64,000 nt of DNA from Skeletonema tropicum. Taxonomy: Eukaryota; Bacillariophyta; Thalassiosirophyceae; Thalassiosirales; Thalassiosiraceae. Below the pieces are notes generated by a model. The model had not been told where the DNA came from. It saw only the letters and a program-made list of their open reading frames with translations, and did not search any database. The stretch is from positions 1 to 64,000 of the forward strand of contig JAWZXG010000039.1 in NCBI GenBank assembly GCA_037178625.1. Reading direction: 5' to 3'. The translations under genes and the position numbers were made by a program. Of this stretch, positions 20,886 to 32,800 are shown piece after piece. Positions within the stretch are counted from its first letter, which is position 1. Each line of letters starts with the position of its first letter.

Positions 20886-21700
20886 TTACACCCACTCGCC
20901 CCAAGTAAGTGGAAGAATAATTTGTGTTGCGATTGGCAATCCTTCCGCTTCTTGCGGCTGGAGCCAAAATGGAACTGCAATCTTGATCTGATTCGCATTG
21001 GATTTCATTGACATACTGATATCATACTCGCTCAACATCTTGGCTTCTTCGTTCGGGGACGAGATGAGAGGAAGAATCAGTTGTAGAAGCGTTGTCGATA
21101 GTACCAACGAATTGGTAGCTGAAAGACTAACATTAATATATTGGTACCTTTTGGTGCATGTGCGTCAACTCTGCCAGTAGTAGTGGTGATTGAACGAAAG
21201 ACCATTGTGGATTCAAAGATTCTCGTCACTCAAGATACGGATGAACACAAGGCAGGAGTTTAGGTCATTTTGTGACGATAATGTTACCACGATGGCCGGC
21301 TCCGGCTTCATTCTGATTGGATTCCATATGTGAAACATCATGAACTTGGCGGCTCCAAGACTCCGTTTACTATCATAATAACGTCTGCTGCCGCTCGCGA
21401 CGATCTCTTCTCCAGGAGCAAATATTTCCAAACACCATGGACTCGGTTTGGTTCTCTTACGTACCACACATGTACGTGTGGGCAACTAAGACTTGAAGAA
21501 TCCCGTCTTGCTACTTGTACCATCTCGAGAAGTTGAAGCAATACAAATACAATGAAAGACTTGTCTGTTTCTTCCAAGCCATTGCAAATGATATCGCTGA
21601 TACTGCCATCTTCTCTGTGCCGGAAGTGTAGAGGGTTGCTCATAGATACGCACAAATGCGTTTGTTTCGGTATAGTGGAAGGAATACACGAACAATTAGT
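20886..21700 (-). pseudogene. Decayed gene of unknown family
   Basis: Minus-strand fragments in different frames read like protein when joined: a piece around 21655-21400 (..FRHREDGSISDIICNGLEE..), one around 21350-21213 (..PEPAIVVTLSSQNDLNSC..) and one at 21107-20886 (..FWLQPQEAEGLPIATQIILP..). The breaks do not match obvious splice sites throughout. I infer a degenerate gene or an intron-rich one; the family is not recognised. Confidence 0.35.
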
Positions 21701-21789
21701 GCAGCAATCAAGATCAAGGCATGGTTAAGCTTTTAAAGTTAAAGCATCTAAGCATACTACTCCTATCTATACATTCACAAGTTTTAAGC

Positions 21790-24225
21790 TCAGGTGAAGA
21801 GGCTGAATTCATCTTGGCATGAACCATTCACACACGATCCACAACACTCCGCATCTGCTTGACATGCATGCCCGTCATAAGCACACGTCCAAATCTGATG
21901 TTGATCAAATTTGCATCCCTTGTCTCTCGCGCAGCTATTTTCCACCTCCAAAGGTGTACAAAGCCTCGCATTCGCATCGTCAATGCCTCTGCAAAACGAA
22001 AGCGCCTCCGAAAATGTTCCAACTTTGCACTCACGATCAACCTTTGAAATGGTTAAGAGATCAGGTTTGTAATTAGGGCATTTTTCCTTCCAGGCTTTGG
22101 AACGTTTGGGACAGTTGGTACCAGTGCAATCACGGCAGCAGCGGATTTCGTGTGTCTCATCAACGACCAACGAGAGCAGTGCGCTTAAGTCCTTCTTTAC
22201 AGGGTTTCTCTTCAATGTCGCCTCTGCCACAGACGATAGTTTTGAACACATCTCCAGTTGTTGGTGGAGAAGTGGGAGCTGGAGTTGGTCCTGTAGGCAG
22301 AGGAGTTGGATTGGAAGTTGGCTCATGCGTTGGCTCATGTGTTGGAGACACTGTAGGCACTGCCGTGGGAATATCAGTTGGATTGGAAGTTGGACCTGCA
22401 GATGGTTGTGACGTTGGCTGTGGGGTTGGTGGCAATGTCGTCGGCTTGGAGGTCGCAGGTGTGGATGGAGAATTTGAAGGTGGTGATGAAGGCATTCTTG
22501 TGGGCTGCGGTGTTGGGCTTGCGCTTGCGACAGGCTGTCCTGTAGGTGGTGCAGTTGGATTGGCAGTCGGAGCTGGAGTTGATTGCATCGTTGGCGGTGA
22601 AGTTGGAGAAGGAGAGGTGGGCGCAGGTGTGGTTGGAGGATTTGTAATGGATGGAGAAGTGGGAGCTGGAGTTGCGACCGGTTGTCCTGTAGGCAGAGGA
22701 GTTGGATTGGAAGTTGGCTCATGTGTTGGAGACACTGTAGGCACTGCCGTGGGAATATCAGTTGGATTGGAAGTTGGACCTGCAGATGGTTGTGACGTTG
22801 GTTGTGGGGTTGGTGGCAATGTCGTCGGCTTGGACGTCGCAGGTGTGGATGGAGAATTTGAAGGTGGTGATGAAGGCATTCTTGTGGGCTGCGGTGTTGG
22901 GCTTGCGCTTGCGACAGGCTGTCCTGTAGGTGGTGCAGTTGGATTGGCAGTCGGAGCTGGAGTTGATTGCATCGTTGGCGGTGAAGTTGGAGAAGGAGAG
23001 GTGGGCGCAGGTGTGGTTGGAGGATTTGTAATGGAAGGATCGGATGCCTTGGTCCAAGCCAAAGCATTAAAGTCGTCCCACACATCGGCATCATCTGCAT
23101 CGTCCAAATTCTCCTCGCCCTGATTGGCACACATGGTTAAAACATTGCAAAGCGCCCCTCCTAAAGAATGGCCTACACACACAACCTCATGACAAGTCTC
23201 CAACTGTGGCTTAATCGCACTTGCCCACTGCTCATCATGAGTAATTTGCCGCAACTCATTCCTCACACCGATGTGAACCCCGTCTCTTCCACAATAGCTC
23301 GTCGTTCCAGAATTCAAAAAGAGAAAATTACTCAAGTCTCCCACGAGACTTTCTGATCCCGAAAAGGTGATGATACACTTTTTGAAGTTGTTGCCGTTGA
23401 CATCTTGTTCCTGCGTATTCTCGTACACTACTACTGGATCATCGTCACCGCTCGCAGATTGATGATTCATGTATGCAGCCACTTCCCATGACAATCCTTC
23501 ACGCCTTGAGCAGTAGTTTCATAAGCACAACTGGCTATGGATGCATACTCCAAAGTAGGACCACGCACGCCTTCTGGAACTTGTTGCAATCGTTGCTCGT
23601 AATGCCCTTGAATATTGTGAATATTGACAACCACAGAGGCATCATTACTGTAGTGAGGCCACCATTGAAAGTCGTATTCTTCCAAACCATCCTCGTCTTT
23701 GCACTCCTTAAATAGATATTCTACTTGACTTTCATCCCTCCAGATAAGGACAAGTGTAGACATTTTGGGATGGGGCAAGTCATCAGAATTCCAATGTGCG
23801 GCAAAGTCAGTATTCGTAATCTTTTCACTTGGTTCACAAAACAAATCAAACGGGGCACAGTAATCAGAATCTTTATCTTCGGTATACATTCGTATGCCTG
23901 GGATGCATTTGTTTCCAGGGTAGGATACATGTGGATTCGCAATCGATGGTGCTCCGTAGGTGTACATGGCATCCACTCGAAGAGGGTTGTAGGTATTCAG
24001 ATTTCTGACAACCGTGATGGATTTGTTCTTGCTCTCTCGTAGGAAGGAAGAAGAAACTTCCGCTGTAGCAGACGTCGCCATCAGTTGCACGAAGACGAAG
24101 ATGACAGCAGTTGTCAACATGCTCCGGCTAGTTCCAATGATGAATGTCATTTTTTGTGAGGACGACTTCGTTTTGAGAATAGCAAAAATGACAGTGTGTG
24201 GGAGAGAAGTGGAAATGGTCAGCAA
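21790..24225 (-). pseudogene. Secreted class-3 lipase with swapped halves, Pro/Thr/Ser repeats and a cysteine-rich C-terminus; two frameshifts
   Basis: Read on the minus strand, the gene opens with a signal peptide (..AVIFVFVQLMATSATA). Next come the segment YTYGAPS, CIPGIR and ..LPHPKM, which in lipase_3 proteins normally follows the nucleophile elbow. After a frame change near 23490 comes the half that normally comes first, ending in the elbow GHSLGG. Two long PT(S)-rich repeats follow. After a second frame change near 22160 there is a cysteine-rich domain (IRCCRD..CKVGTFSEALSFC..RLCTPLEVENSC..) that I associate with diatom secreted proteins. The expected product is an extracellular triacylglycerol- or ester-hydrolase. 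Each break needs one or two bases to repair, so this is a young pseudogene or an assembly error. Confidence 0.6.
22262..23034 (-). repeat. Two tandem copies (about 385 bp) encoding Pro/Thr/Ser repeats
   Basis: The copies start at about 22266 and 22652 and are nearly identical. Each encodes PT.QPT/PTANPT-type stalk sequence, as in heavily glycosylated wall or secreted proteins. The complement is also open, which creates a spurious Gly/Val-rich plus-strand ORF. Confidence 0.8.
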
Positions 24226-25509
24226 TGATTACATGTGCATAATGCAAAAGTGTATCAAGTTGTGCATCGTTTACATCACACATCCAGCACATCACCGTTG
24301 TTGAGCCAAGTTCAGCTTCAGCTTCAGTGGCCTGATGACATCAGACGGATACAACTCCACTTTTCAACTCTATCTGGCTATCTGCTACGACGTTGTTCAA
24401 GTTCAAGTAATTAACGTCCTAACCTAAGTTGAAATATATTGTATCATCACTTTCAAAAATCATACAGATATCAATTCTCAACTAACGACATGACATCAGA
24501 CAGTTACAGTTTGAGTTTGACAAGTTAGGACAGGCACCCTTTACTTCTAATGGTGGCCACTAGGGAATATAATTCGATGGATTTTTATCCTCCGGATATA
24601 CCGCTCAACCTTACCTTCTTTGACTTTGATGGCTTAGGATTAGGATTAGGATGATGAAGAATAATTGCACGATAGGTTGTTTGATGTAATCAAATGAAAG
24701 AAACAATGACAGCAGAGAGCAATGCTTTGCAACATCTCATACCCAGAGCCAGAGGCAGAGGTGGACCTTCGCTAATGGAGAGCGGCCGTTGCCGTAGCTG
24801 CGACATGGATTCATGTTCAATCTCAAGTTCCCAGCACTTCCTTTGCTGCCGTTGAGAATGGACGAAGTTTCTTCGTTGAACCTCGATTCGGGATCGAAAA
24901 TGCTGAAATGTTGCTCCCCATTTGATATTCAAAACAATGAGTTCTCATTCTCAGCGTTCTTTTGGACAGTACGTATCTTGTATTAGGCGTTCAGACATGA
25001 GCTTACGCGCTTCTTCCAGCAGAAGTGTAATAAATAATCCATCTAAGTATATATCTAAAATTACTTCTCGTACTTCTTTTAGAAACAATGCATCTACGTA
25101 CCTCTAGGCGATGCACACAGGATACACATGTAATATAACCTCGAAGTTTAGTCTGTAGGCTTAGGCTCGTAGGTACCGTCTAGGATAGAAAAATAGATTT
25201 GTGTTGGGGATATCTGTACTTTTAGTGAGTTTTGAGACAGACGTTTCTGTCTCATCCTCGCCAGAGAAGCCTTACCGCGTAGTTTTGTCTGCCCAAAAAA
25301 CTCACTCTTCACTCTATCCCTACTTAAGTACGTCTACGATAGAGAGAAGAGGGATACTTAATTCGAAAAGTGCGAAGGGCGGGAGAGTTGTGATGGAAAA
25401 AAATGAGCGCGCCGCGTGCAGAAATTTGCACTTGATTGAAGTCAGACAGTCCATCCGAAAGAGCGAAGAAATGAAGCATGGGGGCACGTTTTCTTCATTT
25501 TCTACATGG
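24226..25509. other. Intergenic stretch
   Basis: No supported gene. It contains (TTAGGA)-like triplication at about 24632-24652 and a small foldback at about 25220-25310: GAGACAGA/TCTGTCTC within flanking GTGAGTTTT/AAAACTCAC. Confidence 0.5.
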
Positions 25510-25649
25510 TACAGGGACCTGCCGCGAACTAGACCCCCGGGGTCTAAAAATTTTGGCTAGTCTTCTCTAGGGGGGTCTAACTTGAGTTTTCACCCAAGAG
25601 ACCCACCACCACCACGATGCCAATGACATCATGATGTTGTGTGTTGATG

Positions 25650-26135
25650 CAGTGGCTGGACGGGTCTTGTTGACATTTGCGAAAGCATCCGTTGGATTGC
25701 CCGCCTTCCTCCAATGCGTTTTGAATGCGATGGGTTTTATTAAACAGTAGGAGTAATCAATACCATAGCATCACAAGAGGAAGTCATGCTGCGTAATTGG
25801 TTGATCATATGGTTTTCCTTTCACGTTTGGTGACTTAACACCAGAAGATGTTGGCAGTAGTATTGCAGAATCTCAGAAGGTGAAAATGGATCAGATGGTG
25901 GATTGGCATAACAGGCCTTTCCTTACATACATGTGCAAGAAGGAGAAGACGTATTACATACAAGATTGTCAAGAAGCATAGTCAAGAAAAATGTGTCTAG
26001 TGCTTGACCAAAAATAGGAATAAAAAATGCACCATCAATATGTGCAAGCCATGCTGTGCAGAGCACGGAGCTCCTATCTGTTCTGCACACAAGAAGAAGT
26101 ATCGTAGATGTAAAGACATAAATTAACGTTTATTT
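25650..26135 (+). pseudogene. Possible decayed transposase inside the TIR element
   Basis: Plus-strand fragments interrupted by stops include an LTFAKASVGLPAFLQ-like piece, then HNRPFLTYMCKKEKTYY, then CKPCCAEHGAPICSAHKKKY. The last has Cys/His spacing suggestive of a zinc motif. No catalytic residues can be assigned, so this is a remnant of unknown superfamily. Confidence 0.3.
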
Positions 26136-26164
26136 GACTCCCTAGTGATGGCCTTACTAAGTTA

Positions 26165-26508
26165 CTCCCTCTGTCCCACAAAAAAGTATACTTTCGAATT
26201 AATTTGGCTTAAATTTCATCAATTTTCGTCGAGGAATTTGCTATCGCACACCGTTGGAAAGCTAATTTCACGGCGGTTACGATTAAATAGAGGTTGGAGG
26301 TTGTTAAGCGGATATTTGTGTTTCTATTGTGATAAAAGACGTTAAATTAACCTTAAAATTAACACTAATGAAAAACTGATGTGTGGATGAGGGCCTCTCG
26401 GACATTTTGTGTAGGACTCCACGTAGGAATAAGTAGATAATTGGTATACTTTTTTGTGGGACTACGATTAACTTAAAATATACTTTTTTGTGGGACAGAT
26501 AGAGGGAG
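26165..26508. mobile_element. Stowaway-like MITE (344 bp)
   Basis: It begins CTCCCTCTGTCCCACAAAAA and ends with the inverse, TTTTTGTGGGACAGATAGAGGGAG-like sequence, flanked by TA on both sides. An extra internal copy of the right terminus (ATACTTTTTTGTGGGAC) lies at about 26445-26462. The CTCCCTC start and TA target are the hallmark of Stowaway/Tc1-mariner MITEs of grasses. There is no coding capacity. Confidence 0.75.
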
Positions 26509-26684
26509 TACCTACCTACTAGTCGAAACCGGAGGAGGGGGGTCTAAATATTTTGGCTAGGCTGTGATTTGGAGGGGGGGTCTAAGCCGACCAGGGGGGT
26601 CTAGTTCGCGGCAGGTCCCTGTACTTTTTCACCCCACCACTCTGAACCTGTTATATGAACTCTGAAGTCTGAAGATCGAAAAAC

Positions 26685-28213
26685 GTGATGGCAACCATGA
26701 CAACCACCACCACCACCACTCCAGCCAGCAAACCACACCGCCTAATATCCACCTCCCAAATCCTCCCCCACGGTCACCTCGACTACGTCCACGACATCTC
26801 CTTCGATTACTACGGTCGACGCTTCGCTACCGCCTCGGGTGATCGGACGGTACGTGTTTGGGATTTGAATAGTGATGGCATGTGGATGAGTGGCGAGCTG
26901 GGTAGTGGAGGGGGTGGAGGGGCTGGGGGTAAAGCGAATGAGTGGGTTGCGGCAAGGGGTGCGGTGAGGAGGGTTTGCTGGAGTCATCCGGAGTTTGGAC
27001 AGTTGTTGGCTACGGCTGGTGCTGGTAAGTGAATGAAAAGATATAGAAGAATTACAAGATGGATTAGATATGATGTTGTGTCTTGATTATTCGAGTGTAT
27101 CTTGTTCGTCTTGGTGCGCTTCTGGTTGGGCATGATAGACTTCATTATTATGAATTGTTTGTGATGTATATACGTGGCTGATTGTATTGCTATCAACTGA
27201 TTAGAAGCTTGCTGACATCTTTTTCACAAATCATCCATCATTTAATCATGCTATCTCTCTCGAATCAACACAACACAAAATACGAATACATAGATCACTC
27301 AGTCGTAATATGGGAAGAACGAGAAGGAAACTTCAAATCACTGGCCACACCCGACGAAAACATCAACAACAATGCCGCCATGGCAGGAGGTACCAACACC
27401 GCTTCAGGAGACACTTCTTCCTCGTCGTCACGATGGGTACAAAAAGCAACATTATCCGATGCAAGACGTGCCGTCACAACTGTCGAATTTGCACCCCGTC
27501 ATCTTGGATTACGACTAGCTACGGGTAGTGCGGACGGTGTGGTACGAATTTATGAAGCGTTGGATACGATGAATTTGAATCATTGGAAATTAGACGGGGT
27601 GATTGAGGCGGGTGTGGAAGATGCTGTGGATACTTCCGAGGCAGTGGTTGTGGGACGACAGTCCATGACGATTGGTGGTGAGAATTCATCAAATGAAAAT
27701 ATGGGAGTGTCATCTCTGTCTTGGTGCACGGGTCGATTTGAACCAGCCACACTTTGCGTAGGGTGTTCTTCGGGACGGGCGTCTGTGTATCGATATGATG
27801 ATGGGGCAAGATCATGGGTAGAAGCGATTCGATTACCAAACCATGCCACTGCGAATGGAGTTCCGAGAGGTGTATTGGATGTGGCATGGGCTCCCAATGT
27901 TGGACGGTCGTATCATTTGATTGCGACGTGTGGGAAGGATCATCGTTTGAAGGTTCATAGAGTGAAGCGAGGGAGGGGTGGTAAGGGAGAAGGGGGTGCG
28001 CAGACAGCAGCGTCATCGTCTTTGGTATATGAAGGAACAGAGGACCTGGATCGAAGTGAGGTGTGGAGATGTCAGTGGAATTTGACAGGGACGGTGTTGG
28101 CCAGTAGTGGTGACTGTGGCGTGGTGAAGCTGTGGAAGAGTGACTTTCAGGGAAACTTCAAATGTATTAGCGAAATCGTTGGGGATACTACGGGAATGGC
28201 TTCACAGCGATGA
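26685..28213 (+). CDS. SEH1: SEH1-like nucleoporin, WD40 (419 aa)
   Basis: Exons 26685-27024 and 27294-28213, joined by a phase-1 intron (GCTG/GTAAGTG ... ACATAG/ATCAC), give 420 codons with the stop. WD40 repeats with the SEH1 pattern are visible: HGHLDYVHDISFDYYGRRFATASGDRT, CWSHPEFGQLLATAG, DHSVVIWEE, FAPRHLGLRLATGSADG, YEALDTMNLNHW. SEH1 belongs to the Y-complex of the nuclear pore and to the GATOR2/SEA complex. The first ATG is at 26685; the second, six bases later, would also serve. Acidic and glycine-rich inserts lengthen it beyond the usual ~350 residues. Confidence 0.9.
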
Positions 28214-28548
28214 GGTGGTTGCGTGCTGCTTAATTTTCATTAGACATTGTATTACTTAGTCAAGGGGCACGATACTTATTACTATGTAAGTCAGTGAGGT
28301 GGACACAACGGCTAATTTCGTCTTTACATATCATGTGTATCGTTGGGTTTTTAATCGCGTTTTTGCCGCATGATCGATTTCCCCAACGACTTTCATACAA
28401 ATCAATTTGCCATCCCACATGATTGAATACTGCGGCAGCAGATCAAAAGGCAACAACTCTTCATAGAGTGACCATAAAAGTATGACAGTCAGTTGTTTCG
28501 ACATCATTCAGCGGCAGCCGTCTCTTTACTTGATCATCAACATCGAAC

Positions 28549-29751
28549 ATGTCGCAGCAGAGAGCTCCAAACGACGACCCTTCTTCTCGTTTGTTCTATC
28601 AGTATTCGAGTGACCATCCTCATCCTTATCCTGGTGACCACTATTACCACTACTATCCTCCTCCGCCTTATCACCCTCCTGCATACATCGGTGCTCCTCC
28701 AAATGATGAGCAAACGTCTACGAACGAAAGTGGCCTGAAAGCTTTCTCGAGCGAAAGTGGCCTAAAAGCCTACTATGCTCAACAATACGATGTCGATGCT
28801 TTCACCCCACGTCCACCGAAATCTTCTCGTTCTCATCATCGTGCCACTCCGCCAACGATCACACCTCATGATTGGATCCCTGAAGGTCTTTCTTCTCCCA
28901 AAAGGAGCCCTTACTTTGAAACGCCCGATCCGCCTGCCGTCACAAACAGCTGCTCATCTGAGTCAACAAAATCTCAAGGAGACCGACCTGTTCCCGCAAG
29001 GTCAGCCTTCATGTGCTTCATGCAAGCAAAGAGGGGAGTGAATACCAACGAAGCAGCCGAGGAGTGGAGGGTTGTATCGAAAGAGGAGAGAGAATATTGG
29101 GAGAAAGTTGCTAGCAAAGATCGCCAGCGCTACAACAAAGAGAGGAAGGAGTTCGTTCCATCGGTGAGAAAAGTGAGACGTAAGAAGGATGCAGCTGCAC
29201 CCAAGCGTCCCATGAGTGCCTTCCTGATGTGGGCTCAGTTAAAGCGACGTCAGCTTCAGTCGGAGAATCCTGACATTCCAAACGCTGACATTTCTCGCAT
29301 GCTGGGCGAAAAGTGGCGTAGTGCGGGTGTAGACGAAAAGGGCCCCTTTCTTGAGCGTGAACAAAACGAAAGGAGACTTTACAAAGCCAAAATGGAACGC
29401 TTCAAGTGCGATCAAAAGCTGGCAAAGTCTCTTGCTTTCAAACTGGATATCCCCACGACGGCGCCCCCCATCACCGAGCACTTTGATCAAAGAGAAGATG
29501 AAGAAGGAGAACCTCTTGCTCATCGAGTGGATGAGAGTGCTAGGAGGTTCGCACCACCCTACCTTGGACAAGAACCCAACATAAACCAGTTTGGTGCTGC
29601 CTATCCAGTTGAGGCAGCCTATCACTATCCACCGTATGGAGGATTCCACTCCAGAGATAAGTCATTTCTTACTCCTGTGCAGGAGTTGAAATCCAGCAAT
29701 GACTCTGGCGTTAAGTTTTCCTATCCCAGGCCAGATGATGAAGAGAAGTAA
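28549..29751 (+). CDS. Protein with two HMG boxes (400 aa)
   Basis: The N-terminal 140 residues are Pro/Tyr/Ser-rich and disordered, with a short direct repeat (ESGLKAF/ESGLKAY). A first, divergent HMG box starts near residue 147 (PARSAFMCFMQAKRG) and a canonical one near 217 (APKRPMSAFLMWAQLKR ... LGEKWR). HMG boxes bend DNA, so it is likely a nuclear architectural factor or transcription regulator. The C-terminus is acidic and disordered. There is no intron, and the ORF starts 335 bp after the SEH1 stop. Confidence 0.9.
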   Translation: MSQQRAPNDDPSSRLFYQYSSDHPHPYPGDHYYHYYPPPPYHPPAYIGAPPNDEQTSTNESGLKAFSSESGLKAYYAQQYDVDAFTPRPPKSSRSHHRATPPTITPHDWIPEGLSSPKRSPYFETPDPPAVTNSCSSESTKSQGDRPVPARSAFMCFMQAKRGVNTNEAAEEWRVVSKEEREYWEKVASKDRQRYNKERKEFVPSVRKVRRKKDAAAPKRPMSAFLMWAQLKRRQLQSENPDIPNADISRMLGEKWRSAGVDEKGPFLEREQNERRLYKAKMERFKCDQKLAKSLAFKLDIPTTAPPITEHFDQREDEEGEPLAHRVDESARRFAPPYLGQEPNINQFGAAYPVEAAYHYPPYGGFHSRDKSFLTPVQELKSSNDSGVKFSYPRPDDEEK

Positions 29752-29895
29752 CTCTCACGCCATATGGGTATATCAATGTAGTTACGTGTGTCGGTGGAGG
29801 AAATGAAAGAAATCGTTTGCAACTAGAACGCATAGCTTCTAATTTATAAACAATTGCGTTGAACACCTGTCTCTTCCACCTCGCTCATGCGATGA

Positions 29896-32800
29896 TTAGG
29901 TCAAAATGGCGTCTTCTTCAGCCGAGCTTTCAGTTTGTTGTATGAAACTTACGTAACTGCTGCCATCTCGCAGCAGTAACTTCACATCGTGATGTTGAAG
30001 AAGCGTCGGTCGATGCCCAACGCTCACATATGTCAAGCCGCAGGCTCCGTCTTCCGAATCAGAGGCTATATTCTTCAAGAGCGTGTACACCTTCCGTTCT
30101 GCAGCAATGTCCAAAGCAGAAGACGCTTCGTCAAGTACGACCAGGCTCGGCCGATTGATGACTAATCTTCCAAATGCTATACGTTGCTGCTCACCAAGTG
30201 ACAGTGTGTTGCTATAGTCGAGAACAGTGTTGAGGCCACGTACTGGGTCGCCGTCACCAATCCTACTAGCCAAATCTGGTAAATCCACCGCATCTAAGAC
30301 TTCAAGCAACTCTGCGTCGCTCATGCTTGACCACTCAACACGCCGTTGCTCAATCGGTCTTGACCACCCATCTTGGGTACCGTCATAGCTATCCGATAGT
30401 TCCGTGCATGGGTACAACAATATTTCCCTTAACGACCCAGGCGGACAATACGGTCTTTGCGGCAAGAAGTAGATTTGATCACAGCTTGGTCGAACGATTT
30501 CTCCAGTTCCGTTGTTCCAAAGCCCTGCAATCGCTCTAAGCAGGGAACTCTTTCCAGAACCCGATACTCCAGCAATGAGCAGATTCTTTCCTCTCAATAG
30601 TAAGATATCGAGATTTTCGACAAGCACTCGTTTTTTATCAGGGGTAACGAGACGCAAATCACGTATTGTGAGTATTGTTGAGGGTTGTGTAGGATCAGTT
30701 TCTGAAGCCGCACCTGGGTCTGACGCTCTCACTTCTTTGGTACGAATAGTATGTTGTGAAGAATGCCTATCACCTTCATCATCTGGAGGGGTCATATCCT
30801 TCATCATCACATTTGCATCATCTTTTGGACGATCGGGGTCTAACTTTTGAATGGCTTTCATGAACAAAAAGAGACGGTCTAAGCCTGCCATGAACGAAGC
30901 AATACCATTAAACTCGCGAATGATGACAGAGAAGTCATCTAAGATATGCCAAAATGCTCCTCGAACCTGAGCAACAACTCCGAACTCGATTATCCCGTCG
31001 AAATATTGATTTGCTAGAATGATCGTGGGTAAAATCTCTGTAAGATGGTTGTAGGATGTGGTAAACACATCGAGGTTACGCTGCGCAATGTTGATAAGGT
31101 TGGAATTTTCAATTGCTCTCAGGAACTTTTGCTTCGTCTGCTTCTCTTCAACGGCTTCCCCATTATAAAAGGCAATTGATTCAGCGTTCTCACGAATTCG
31201 CACCAATGAAAAACGGAAATCAGCTTCCCTTTGAAGAGACTCATAATTAAGTCTGACTAAGACCTTGCCAATGATGACAGTAGCAGCGGTACCAAGAGTA
31301 GCAAAGACTATAATTGCGATGAAGAGCTGAGGCATGACTGAAAAGAGGATGATGGAAAAACTGACGAGGTCGATTACGGTACCCACTATAGTGAGGAAGA
31401 ATGAGAGGCTAAATGATGTGAAGCTATACACATCTTCTTGTATACGTTGATCTGGGTTATCAACTTCATTCCGCCTTTCCTTGTAATCTCTTGCTTGTCC
31501 ATCTGCGCGATTGCCTTGCGATTCAAGTCCATAAAAGACGCGGTTGGAAAAGTATAATGTAAGGACTCTCTGTGGAAAAGAAAGAAGTGTAGAATATATT
31601 GTCAACAGACCGAAAGTGATATAAGAGAGCTCTCGCTCGCAATATTGAGTGTCTTACCTCAGTCAGCCACTTCCTCCAGGCAATTCCTATTTTGGTGTGC
31701 ATGTAGCGGTAACTCACTTGGATCGGAACAGCTACAATCAAAGAACCGACATATCTCGCAAACACTTGGTAGAATTGAGCAATGTGCTTTTCGGTCAAGG
31801 CATTGTAAAAGTCTCGAATAATGTAGGAGAAATAGACATTGAGTGCATTGTTCACCAAAGTAATAATGAATAAGGTACCAAAGAGAATTCGACCGTTCCT
31901 CTCCTCTTTAAAGTAGGGCTTAGCCATGATGGAAAATTGGCGGAGAGCTTCCCGGACAACATTTCTAGGCCGTTCTGGATCTTCGTCATCATCTGATTCC
32001 GTGCTACTCTTTCTATCTCCACTTCCATGGTAGTGACTTTTTACCTTCTTCAAACGTTGAGCAAGGGAGTAGACTTCTTTTCCCTCCAGTTTGGCCCGTG
32101 CAGCGTAGACAGATCCTTGTGATATTTTATCATCAATAGATAAGTGAAACATGTCGTCTTTTTCATGGTTGTAATCTTCATCTGGAAGGAGTTTCTTCAC
32201 TGTACTTACAGCACCCACAAGTGTCGGGTTGGATGCAAGTGCTTGAATAAACTTGTCTTCATCAAACAAGACATTCATTTCTTCCAACTTTTCAGAAATT
32301 TCTCTGGCAAGTGATTTTGCTGTGGCCTCGTTGATGATAGGGCAGCCATCTTTCAACACGATACGGACCACCTCTTCAGTGACCCTCTCACGTCTGTTTG
32401 CTCTGAGTAAATCAAGTGCCTTTTCGTTATTCTTGACCATTTGAATCACCTCATCTGCACCGTAACCATCCGATTCTGCCACTTCTCTGAGCTGAATTTC
32501 AGCACTTTCACACCGTGTTGCACGTTCCATGAGATAGTTTGCCTCATCTCGGAGAGAATTTACTTGCAACTTTAGTTCCCTCCTGTGCGCTTGTACTTCG
32601 CGAACCATCTCTATCAAGTCTGAATGTTTATCGATGATGATGAGGAGATGTAAGGAAAAGGAGGTTAGATACAAGCAAAGCAGCAAAGGATCACACATAA
32701 TGTATAAACTATTACAGATGACTCACTGATTGGATACGATAAAATTCTCCGCTCATTCACAATCATCATAAGTGTAGTAATCAAACAAATACCACCAGTC

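Larger units (their letters stand above)
25510..26623. mobile_element. 1.1-kb TIR DNA element flanked by TA
   Basis: TACAGGGACCTGCCGCGAAC at 25510 recurs inverted at 26604-26623, and the match continues through CTAGACCCCC (about 29 bp). Further GGGGGGTCTAA motifs lie just inside both ends. Counting CAGGG as the true end leaves TA on each side. The interior between 25590 and 26130 is non-repetitive and appears to be decayed coding sequence; a Stowaway-like MITE sits in the right half. Confidence 0.75.

Noticed and set aside
22152..23123. Long plus-strand Gly/Val-rich ORF of 323 codons
   Set aside because: It is the complement of the Pro/Thr/Ser repeats of the lipase gene; repeats open several frames.
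24632..24652. TTAGGA repeated three times, telomere-like
   Set aside because: Too short and not TTAGGG; no other subtelomeric sign.
25900..26135. PiggyBac-like C-terminal zinc motif
   Set aside because: Cys/His spacing does not match well, the target is TA rather than TTAA, and frames are broken.
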